NCBI RefSeq assembly: GCF_031010175.1
Contig: NZ_JAUAMB010000018.1
Coordinates: forward strand, 1 to 64,000
Direction: 5' to 3'
DNA: 64,000 nt
Source: Halomonas sp. SpR1
Lineage (GTDB): Bacteria; Pseudomonadota; Gammaproteobacteria; Pseudomonadales; Halomonadaceae
Numbering within the stretch: position 1 is the first letter of the stretch; each line of letters opens with the position of its first letter. Under the pieces are notes generated by a model that did no database searches, was not told the origin of the DNA, and saw nothing but the letters and a program-made list of their open reading frames with translations. Position numbers and translations under genes: made by a program. This document shows, piece by piece, positions 57,572-64,000 of the stretch.

Positions 57572-58711
57572 ATGGAAAGTAACGAGCAAATTCTAGGGCG
57601 CAGCGCGCTCAGCCGTGCACGGCGAGTCGTGGTGAAGATCGGCAGTGCGCTACTCACTAACGATGGCCGTGGTCTGGATGAAGCCGCTATTGGCGGCTGG
57701 GTGGATCAGATCGCCGCTTTGCACCAGCAAGGCATTGAGGTGGTGCTGGTCTCTTCCGGCGCCGTGGCGGCGGGCATGGTGCGCCTCGGCTGGCAAGTGC
57801 GCCCCAGTGCCGTGCACGAGCTGCAAGCTGCTGCTGCGGTGGGTCAAAACGTCTTGACCCAGTGCTATGAAAACCACTTTGCTCGCCACGACATGCTCAC
57901 CGCGCAAATCCTGCTCACCCACGACGACCTTTCCAACCGCAAGCGTTACCTGAATGCTCGCTCGGCGCTACGCACCCTGGTAGAAATGCGCGTGGTGCCG
58001 GTGATCAATGAAAACGACACCGTGGTCACCGATGAGATTCGCTTTGGCGATAACGACACGCTTGGGGCGCTGGTCGCCAACCTGCTGGAAGCGGATGCGC
58101 TGCTGCTACTGACCGACCAGGAAGGTCTGTTTGATGCCGACCCGCGCCATAACCCCAATGCCCAGATGATTGCCGAAGGGCGCGCCGATGACCCGCGTTT
58201 AGCCGCCGTCGCAGGTAGTGGCGGTGCGCTGGGACGCGGTGGTATGAGCACCAAGGTACGCGCTGCGCAGTTAGCGGCGCGCTCTGGGGCGGTCACGGTC
58301 ATCGCCAGTGGCCGCCAGCCTGACGCTATTAATCGGATAATGGCCGGCGAGGCGTTGGGCACGCTGCTGCGGCCTGACCAAGTGCCCATGGCAGCGCGCA
58401 AGCGCTGGCTGGCGGGTCAACTGCAGGTGCGCGGTACGCTGGTGCTGGATGCCGGGGCGGTCAAAGTGCTGCGCGATAAAGGCTCAAGCCTGCTGGCGGT
58501 CGGTGTGCGCGATGTGCAGGGCAACTTTAAGCGCGGCGATATGGTGGTGTGCGTGGATGAACAGGGCGCATCAGTGGCTAAAGGCCTGGTGAACTACGGC
58601 GTGGATGAAGCGCGGCTGTTGGCGGGCCAGCCCAGCCATCAGATTGAAGCGATCCTCGGCTATGTGGAAGCCCACGAGCTGATCCATCGCGATAACTTGG
58701 TGGTGATTTAG
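57572..58711 (+). CDS. proB: Glutamate 5-kinase
   Basis: The protein has 379 residues from ATG 57572 behind GAGGTGGGG. The amino-acid kinase part has [29 protein letters not shown] and [20 protein letters not shown]; the C-terminal PUA domain has [17 protein letters not shown]-like text ([19 protein letters not shown]). It makes glutamyl phosphate, the first step to proline, which is relevant for osmotic adaptation in halophiles. Confidence 0.97.
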   Translation: MESNEQILGRSALSRARRVVVKIGSALLTNDGRGLDEAAIGGWVDQIAALHQQGIEVVLVSSGAVAAGMVRLGWQVRPSAVHELQAAAAVGQNVLTQCYENHFARHDMLTAQILLTHDDLSNRKRYLNARSALRTLVEMRVVPVINENDTVVTDEIRFGDNDTLGALVANLLEADALLLLTDQEGLFDADPRHNPNAQMIAEGRADDPRLAAVAGSGGALGRGGMSTKVRAAQLAARSGAVTVIASGRQPDAINRIMAGEALGTLLRPDQVPMAARKRWLAGQLQVRGTLVLDAGAVKVLRDKGSSLLAVGVRDVQGNFKRGDMVVCVDEQGASVAKGLVNYGVDEARLLAGQPSHQIEAILGYVEAHELIHRDNLVVI

Positions 58712-58727
58712 CCGCGAAGGTGGTTAT

Positions 58728-59777
58728 TTAACCCCTAATGCGGGGTGGTAGTGGCACTTGCCGTGGCCAGTCGTCGGGCACCAAAAATAGTCGTTCATAG
58801 CGTTGTTTCTCTGATCCCACCTCCGAGTAACAGAGCATAAGCTGCTGAGGTGAGCGCCAGGCGTGAACCTTTTCGATAATCGCGGGCAGCACCTCCGCCG
58901 CTGGCCGAAAAGCGCTGCGCAGCGGCGGTGACAGCCAGTGGGGTTTTTCCAGCCATACCATCTCCGGCATGGCGGGAAGGCTGGCTGCCAGCTCAGGCCA
59001 ATGGCGCAAATAGCACCAGGTGCCTCGGCGGTGATCTGCCGTTGCCCCTTCCGGGGCTGGCATCTCCGCGTGCCAGGGGTAATACAGCACGCCGGGCATT
59101 GCCAGTCGCTGGGTAAGCTGTTCGCCTAATTCCCGGCCAGAAACTCCAATATCTCTGGGTGTTAACCAATAGGTGAGCGTTTCCAGCGCGGGTAGTGTGC
59201 TGGAGAGTGGCAGTTGATGGCGCTGTAAGTGAGTGCACTTAAGCGCCAGGCTATCCAGCCCGCCGGGGCCAATCCAGCGGCTTTGGCTGGTGGGCGCGCC
59301 AGGCCCTTCAGGTAGTCCCAGGTAGAACTTGATCGCCACTTCCAAATGCACCGGTGCCGGGTTATCGCGGGTGCGATAGAGCATATCCAGCTCGCCTAAG
59401 GTATTGCGCTTTCGGGTGATGCGTACGTTTTGGGCGAGCAATCGCGTATTGGGTGCGTGGTCTAACAGCGTGTGCCACAGGCGTTCGTGGTAATGGCCCA
59501 TGCGCGTAGCGCGGCTGCCGTTTAAAGCGGCCAATGGCTGCCGACCTAACTGGCGCAGCCAGGGCAGTAGAGCATTCTCCAAGCCTAGCTCTTTAAGTGT
59601 CGGGCGCCCAGCGCAAGGGATGGGGGGCGGCAGTTCAACCAGGTCAGGCGTGGCGACCAACCAGGCTAAGTCTCTCAGTGCTGACACTGTGTTTAGTGCT
59701 GACTCCATGTTTAGTACTGACATCGCGTTGCCGAGTGCTTCATTCTCCAGCACGCCATGAAGGCTATCGTTCAGCAC
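58728..59777 (-). CDS. DUF1853 family protein
   Basis: The protein has 349 residues. Typical segments are ALRDLAWLVATPDLVELPPP, NTRLLAQNVRITRKRNTLGE with LDMLYRT and VHLEVAIKFYLGLP; the E-x-D / E-x-A-x-K pattern resembles a PD-(D/E)XK nuclease-like fold. Function unknown. The N-terminal 35 residues contain an 18-base DNA repeat (LNMESALNTVSAL). Confidence 0.88.
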   Translation of the reverse strand: MLNDSLHGVLENEALGNAMSVLNMESALNTVSALRDLAWLVATPDLVELPPPIPCAGRPTLKELGLENALLPWLRQLGRQPLAALNGSRATRMGHYHERLWHTLLDHAPNTRLLAQNVRITRKRNTLGELDMLYRTRDNPAPVHLEVAIKFYLGLPEGPGAPTSQSRWIGPGGLDSLALKCTHLQRHQLPLSSTLPALETLTYWLTPRDIGVSGRELGEQLTQRLAMPGVLYYPWHAEMPAPEGATADHRRGTWCYLRHWPELAASLPAMPEMVWLEKPHWLSPPLRSAFRPAAEVLPAIIEKVHAWRSPQQLMLCYSEVGSEKQRYERLFLVPDDWPRQVPLPPRIRG

Positions 59778-59853
59778 GGATTTCTCCTCAGCACCCTGAT
59801 AAGGTCGGCACTATAAAGTTAGCTACATGATTGAACAGCCTACCATAAACGCA

Positions 59854-59877
59854 GCGGGCTCCCCGTAGGGAGCCCGC
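59854..59877 (-). terminator. Terminator between PepSY gene and DUF1853
   Basis: GCGGGCTCCC-CGTA-GGGAGCCCGC, a perfect 10-bp stem 34 bases after the PepSY gene stop. Confidence 0.75.
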
Positions 59878-59910
59878 AAAGCGATTAGCTAACAGTTTTA
59901 GCTGACGTTA

Positions 59911-60387
59911 TTAGTCGCGGTCAATTTGGGTAACTTCGGCAGAGCCCTGACGAACGCTGATTTCTAGTTCGCGGCCATTTTCATCGCGGCCTTCGATATC
60001 AATGATGCCGCTTCTATCGATGTCGAGGTCTTCAAACTCGACCATGCCTTCTTGGCTGGCAACGTCTAACGCTTGACGGATATCATCTTCGCTCATGCCC
60101 CAGGCACCGCTAATCAGGCGCTCACGTTTCTCTTTTAGCGTTTCACCGTTGTCGAGGGAGATTTCCACATCGGCGTACCATTCATCATCCAGCCAGCCTT
60201 CTACTTCCACACGGCCACGGCTTTTAATGCTAACTTCTTCGTAGTGGCTGAAACCGTAATCATTGGCGTGGGTCAATACGTCATCGATGCGATCCATCGG
60301 CAGCGAATCGGCCTGGGCACTACCGGCAGCCGCGGCAAGCAGTAGAGCAGAGGTCGGGATCAGCAGCATTTTTTTCATGGTATTCAT
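59911..60387 (-). CDS. Periplasmic PepSY-domain protein
   Basis: The protein has 158 residues with a clear signal peptide (MKKMLLIPTSALLLAAAAGS, cut near AQA). Two PepSY-like units follow, one around YEEVSIKSRGRVEVEGWLDD and another around MVEFEDLDIDRSGIIDIEGR. PepSY proteins can inhibit or bind extracytoplasmic proteases or sense envelope state. It is divergent from the PepSY/two-component operon. Confidence 0.85.
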   Translation of the reverse strand: MNTMKKMLLIPTSALLLAAAAGSAQADSLPMDRIDDVLTHANDYGFSHYEEVSIKSRGRVEVEGWLDDEWYADVEISLDNGETLKEKRERLISGAWGMSEDDIRQALDVASQEGMVEFEDLDIDRSGIIDIEGRDENGRELEISVRQGSAEVTQIDRD

Positions 60388-60561
60388 AGCAAATTCCTTC
60401 TTTACGTATTTAAACGTGAGTGTCTATACGACAATGTTTATACAACAGTGCATAAACGGCATTCAGCGAATGCGACAGGGAATTTATACCACTGCAATAC
60501 TTTCCTTAAGCTGACAAAGCTGTTCATCTAACGTTCATGTTGCCTTTGGCATGCTTGCACC

Positions 60562-60930
60562 ATGCGTAAACTCCACTGTCACCTTATTAAACCGCTGCGC
60601 AGCCTCCAACGAGGCACTCGTCGTAACGTCACTGGTCTAGCCCTAGTGCTACTGCTGGTGGGCAGCGCTGTGGGTGACCAGCATTGGGAGTCGCTGCACG
60701 GCGAGGTGCGCCGTGGCGAGGTCGTGCCTCTTGACTCTATTCTGGATTGGCTGGAAGCCCACTATATAGGCGAAGTGCTGGAGGTTGAGGTGGAGCGCGA
60801 AGGAGGATATGTCGAGTACGAAATCAAGCTGCTTGGCCCGCAAGGGCAAGTCGTCGAATTCGAGTTTGATGGCCATAACGGCCAATTGATGTCGATAGAA
60901 GGTGTACGTATCAACGATATGCGCCGGTAG
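60562..60930 (+). CDS. PepSY-domain membrane/periplasmic protein
   Basis: The protein has 122 residues. A membrane or signal segment (VTGLALVLLLVGSAVG) is followed by a PepSY unit (VVPLDSILDWLEAHYIGEVL, YEIKLLGPQGQVVEFEFDGH). It precedes the response regulator by 44 bases, a frequent arrangement in which the PepSY protein modulates the kinase. Confidence 0.85.
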   Translation: MRKLHCHLIKPLRSLQRGTRRNVTGLALVLLLVGSAVGDQHWESLHGEVRRGEVVPLDSILDWLEAHYIGEVLEVEVEREGGYVEYEIKLLGPQGQVVEFEFDGHNGQLMSIEGVRINDMRR

Positions 60931-60974
60931 CCCGTTGCCATCATTTGCCATATAAAAAGAAGGGTAGTTAGCCA

Positions 60975-61649
60975 ATGAAGTGTTTGTTGGTAGAAGATGA
61001 CCAGGCGCTGGCTCGTGAGCTTAGCCAAGCGCTGCGCGACGGCGACTGGCTGGTGGAGCATGCGGCGACAGGTCAGGAAGCCGATTTTCTAGTGCGCACG
61101 GAAGCCTACGACACGCTGATTCTGGATGTCGGGCTACCCGATGGTGATGGTACCCGCTGGCTTTCAGCATGGCGGGAAGATGGTATCGACCTGCCAGTGC
61201 TGATCCTTACCGCCCGTGAGCGCTGGGCCGATAAAGCTGCAGGCTTTACCGCCGGAGCCGATGACTACGTCACCAAGCCGTTCGAATCCGCGGAAGTACT
61301 CTTTCGCCTGCGCGCCCTGGTGCGCCGCAGCCATGGCCATGCCCACCCGGTGCTGAAAGTGGGCGAGCTGAGTTTGGATACCCACACCCAACACGTTTCG
61401 CTTGCCGGGCGTCCGGTGGGATTGACCGCCCAGGAGACCCGCCTGCTGGGCTATTTGATGCACGCGGCGCCGCGGGTCGTCAGCCGTACCGAGCTTTCAG
61501 AGCACGTTTACGACCGCGATCATGAGCCTGACTCCAACGTGATCGATGTTCAGGTCAGCCGCCTGCGCCGCAAATTGGGCAGCTGGCGCATTGCCACCCT
61601 GCGTGGCCAGGGCTATCGGCTATTAGCAGAAGAGCCCGCTAGCGAATGA
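60975..61649 (+). CDS. OmpR/PhoB-family response regulator
   Basis: The protein has 224 residues. Receiver: acidic pair LVEDD, phosphoacceptor Asp in LILDVGLPDGDG (residue 51), Lys in DYVTKPFES. Winged helix: LTAQETRLLGYLMHAAPRVV and VDVQVSRLRRKLG-like (IDVQVSRLRRKLGSW). Similar to PhoP/QseB regulators. It overlaps the kinase gene by 4 bases. Confidence 0.93.
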   Translation: MKCLLVEDDQALARELSQALRDGDWLVEHAATGQEADFLVRTEAYDTLILDVGLPDGDGTRWLSAWREDGIDLPVLILTARERWADKAAGFTAGADDYVTKPFESAEVLFRLRALVRRSHGHAHPVLKVGELSLDTHTQHVSLAGRPVGLTAQETRLLGYLMHAAPRVVSRTELSEHVYDRDHEPDSNVIDVQVSRLRRKLGSWRIATLRGQGYRLLAEEPASE

Positions 61650-63022
61650 GTCAAGACACCACCGCATGGAAAGATCGCTGGGCAAAACGTTCTATCAGCG
61701 TGCGGCTACTGCTGGCCGTATTGGTGATGGTCGGGTTGGCGCTGCCCATCGCGGGCACGCTGCTATCTCATCACTACCGTGCTTCGGCCACGCAGGCCTT
61801 TGACGAACGCTTGGGGGCCACCCTAAACGTCATCATCGCGGGCGTCACCTACGACAACATTGAACAGCAGCTAGTCCATGACCGGGCGCTGGGCGACCCG
61901 CGTTTTGAGAATGTCTACTCTGGCTGGTACTGGCAAATCACCGATGGCGAGGAAAATACCCTGGCTTCGCGTTCGCTCTGGGATCAGCGCCTACCGGTCA
62001 TCGACAATGACACCCTTAGCGCCCGCTCGATACCTGGCCCCCGGGGCCAGTCGCTGCGCGTGGTGGAGCGGGATATCTACCTGGCGCCGTTAGAGGCGCC
62101 GCTGCATATTAGCGTGGCGGCTCGGGACGATGTGCTAGCCCGTGATATTGGCGAATTTCAGCGTCTGTTGTGGGGCGGTTTAGTCGGCCTGGGCGTGCTG
62201 TTGCTCGGTGTATTGGCGCTGCAAGTGCGCTGGGGGCTGGCGCCGCTTCGGCGTATGCATGCCAATCTGCACGATGTAGAACAGGGGCACGCCGAACAGC
62301 TGGATACCCGCTTGCCCGACGAGCTGGCGACGTTGGCTGCCTCAATGAACGCGGTGCTGGCTCGCGACCAGCGCCTGATCGAGCGTGGTCGTCATACCGC
62401 TGGCAACCTTGCCCATGCGCTGAAAACCCCGCTGAGTGTGATGCGCCTTCAGCTACGCCAACTGCCGGAAGCGAACCGTGCCACCTGGGAAGTTGAGTTG
62501 GCCCGTGTGGAGAGCGCGGTACGCCACCACTTGGCGAGAGCATCGGCAGCGGGCGAGGGCGTACGCTTTGCGCCGATTGATTTGCATGCCACCCTGGCGC
62601 CGTTGCTCAATGGACTAGCCAGACTTGCCCAGCGCCGTGGCATTGCGCTGGGCCAAACCTGGCCACCTGACGTTAAGGTGCATATGGATGATCAGGATAT
62701 CCAGGAGCTGGTGGGCAACTTGATGGATAACGCGCTGCGCTGGGCACACAGCGATGTGCAGCTACAGGTAGCGATCGATGAACAGCGGTTAACCTTGACC
62801 GTTAGCGACGATGGCCCCGGCATGTCTGAAACGGAGTGCCAGCAGGCGGTACAACGCGGTAAACGGTTGGACGAACAACGCTCGGGCAGCGGCCTGGGGC
62901 TGGCAATTGTGACCGATCTTGTCGCCCTGTATAGCGGCCGTATGCAGCTTGGGCGCGCCAGCACTGGCGGGTTACAAGTGGTGATCGAGCTGCCCGTCGT
63001 TGCGCGTCATCGTCGCACATAA
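61646..63022 (+). CDS. PhoQ-like sensor histidine kinase
   Basis: The protein has 458 residues. First membrane segment about 19-40 (LLLAVLVMVGLALPIAGTLL), a ~125-residue periplasmic part, second segment about 174-195 (LLWGGLVGLGVLLLGVLAL), then HAMP. H-box NLAHALKTPLSVMRL, N-box LVGNLMDNALRWA, G-box VSDDGPGM and SGLGLAIVTDL. It phosphorylates the adjacent regulator; the signal is unknown. Confidence 0.93.
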   Translation: MSQDTTAWKDRWAKRSISVRLLLAVLVMVGLALPIAGTLLSHHYRASATQAFDERLGATLNVIIAGVTYDNIEQQLVHDRALGDPRFENVYSGWYWQITDGEENTLASRSLWDQRLPVIDNDTLSARSIPGPRGQSLRVVERDIYLAPLEAPLHISVAARDDVLARDIGEFQRLLWGGLVGLGVLLLGVLALQVRWGLAPLRRMHANLHDVEQGHAEQLDTRLPDELATLAASMNAVLARDQRLIERGRHTAGNLAHALKTPLSVMRLQLRQLPEANRATWEVELARVESAVRHHLARASAAGEGVRFAPIDLHATLAPLLNGLARLAQRRGIALGQTWPPDVKVHMDDQDIQELVGNLMDNALRWAHSDVQLQVAIDEQRLTLTVSDDGPGMSETECQQAVQRGKRLDEQRSGSGLGLAIVTDLVALYSGRMQLGRASTGGLQVVIELPVVARHRRT

Positions 63023-63067
63023 TCGTCTCGCGCAATCGTCTCGCGAAAAGCATGGAGACCGCACCGA

Positions 63068-64000
63068 ATGAATCGCACAGATACACTGCCCGATATAGTC
63101 GCCGGCCCCCTGTTAAGGCGCATCAGTACTACTCGGCTGGTGTTCTGGCTGGTCGGCACCCGGCCGCTGAACATGGCCTTGGTGCTGCGACCTGGGAGCA
63201 TCGATAGCCAGACGATTGGTTTGGCGCATCACCAGCAATGCATCGCTATCGGTGAACGCGCATTTATTTACCTGATCGATTGCGAGCTTGAGTCAGCGCT
63301 GCCCTGTGACGAACGCATCGAATACGACCTGCAGGTGGAGTCCCCGCTGGGCGAATGGCGCTCACTGCCCGGGTGGGCGCCGTGGCTGTGCTATGACGGT
63401 GCCGCCTATCCCGCTTTTGTGATTGCCTCGCGCCATTACCGTCTGATGCACGGCTCCTGTCGCAAGCCCCATCACGATAGTGCCGATGGGCTGGTGCGCG
63501 CCGATAGCTGGCTTGCCGAACAGCAGTCTACGCCCACCGAATGGCCCGCCTGGCTGTTGATGACCGGTGATCAGGTCTACGCCGATGACGTGGCCGGGCC
63601 AATGCTGCGCGCCGTGCATGCGCTGATCGAACGGCTAGGGCTGGTGGACGAGTGGCTGGAAGGCGCTACAGTCGATGATAGTCAGGCGCTTTATCAGTCG
63701 CCTGATAGCTATTACCGGCGTGCGCAGCTGCTGCCCGATGTGACCAGCAACGTGGCGCTACGCGAGCGCTTTTTTGGCGGTGTCAAAAAGCCGGTGTTTA
63801 CCTCGGCGAACGCGCAAAATCATTTAATGACGCTGGCTGAAATGCTCGCCATGTACTGCCTGGTGTGGTCGCCGACGCCCTGGCAAATGATTGCGCCAAC
63901 GCCGCCTGCCTTGGATGAAAAAGACGCCGAGCTGTATCGCCAGGAACAGGCGGTGATCGATACCTTTGTTGATGGTTTGCCCCAGTGCGCGCGACTGATG
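63068..64000 (+). CDS. PhoD-like alkaline phosphatase family protein, partial
   Basis: An open frame from ATG 63068 runs off the right edge (311 codons visible). LLMTGDQVYADDVAGPMLRA carries the metallophosphatase GDQ-x-YAD motif of PhoD-like enzymes; an N-terminal strand-rich domain and VLRPGSIDSQTIGLAHHQQC precede it. Related large proteins in Halomonas and Pseudomonas are annotated as PhoD-like phosphatases. Confidence 0.75.
   Translation, partial: MNRTDTLPDIVAGPLLRRISTTRLVFWLVGTRPLNMALVLRPGSIDSQTIGLAHHQQCIAIGERAFIYLIDCELESALPCDERIEYDLQVESPLGEWRSLPGWAPWLCYDGAAYPAFVIASRHYRLMHGSCRKPHHDSADGLVRADSWLAEQQSTPTEWPAWLLMTGDQVYADDVAGPMLRAVHALIERLGLVDEWLEGATVDDSQALYQSPDSYYRRAQLLPDVTSNVALRERFFGGVKKPVFTSANAQNHLMTLAEMLAMYCLVWSPTPWQMIAPTPPALDEKDAELYRQEQAVIDTFVDGLPQCARLM

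Overview
The window is a chromosomal segment of a GC-rich gammaproteobacterium, most likely Halomonas or a close relative. The evidence is the ispB | rplU-rpmA-obgE-proB block, a DUF1853 gene, PepSY proteins beside an OmpR/PhoQ-type two-component pair, and overall codon use. The genus is an inference and was not tested by search.

Region 1 (about 1-28.7 kb) is a P2-like prophage late region in canonical order. Reading right to left it has the divergent pair Q/P, then O N M L X, a lysis cassette (holin, SAR-type lysozyme, nested Rz/Rz1), R S, V, W J I H with a fragmented tail-fibre locus, FI FII, E/E' (with a T TTT TTA frameshift signal), T U D. Three 20-bp TGT-N14-ACA sites lie where P2 has its activator-dependent late promoters. 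Unusual cargo sits in this frame. A P22 immI-like Arc/Mnt/antirepressor cassette with three phased operators lies between S and V. An AT-rich HipA-like kinase plus a HIRAN protein follow D. A Dam-like methylase and a cos-like segment follow Q. No P2-type integrase, immunity repressor, replication gene A or ogr is visible, so this prophage is incomplete in the window.

Region 2 (28,732-53,998) is a separate 25.3-kb integrative element. It is bounded by 47-bp direct repeats of the 3' part of tRNA-Pro(CGG), and its tyrosine integrase and excisionase lie next to the intact tRNA. It has no capsid or tail genes. Its left end holds a repressor/cro switch, then one long overlapping operon: a winged-helix replication protein with seven GC-rich palindromic iterons inside its gene, a helicase loader-like protein, a VRR-NUC nuclease, a small protein, a TolC-like secreted protein, a membrane-anchored AAA ATPase, a DUF457/YdjM-like membrane protein with a large extra domain, and a membrane-anchored SNase. 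The middle holds an AT-rich BfiI/NgoFVII-like restriction-modification system (PLD nuclease plus two amino-methyltransferases), a transposase remnant, a decayed DUF4417 locus, a structured GC-rich non-coding stretch and an SLOG-type gene. The right half is a phage-type early operon with a putative annealing protein, DUF2303, SSB and a C5-cytosine methyltransferase with internal repeats.

Region 3 (54-64 kb) is ordinary host chromosome: ispB, rplU, rpmA, obgE, proB, DUF1853, two PepSY genes, a response regulator/histidine kinase pair and the start of a PhoD-like phosphatase gene.

The most interesting unexplained unit is the 31.4-34.8 kb envelope-directed gene set, which is embedded in the replication operon of the element.
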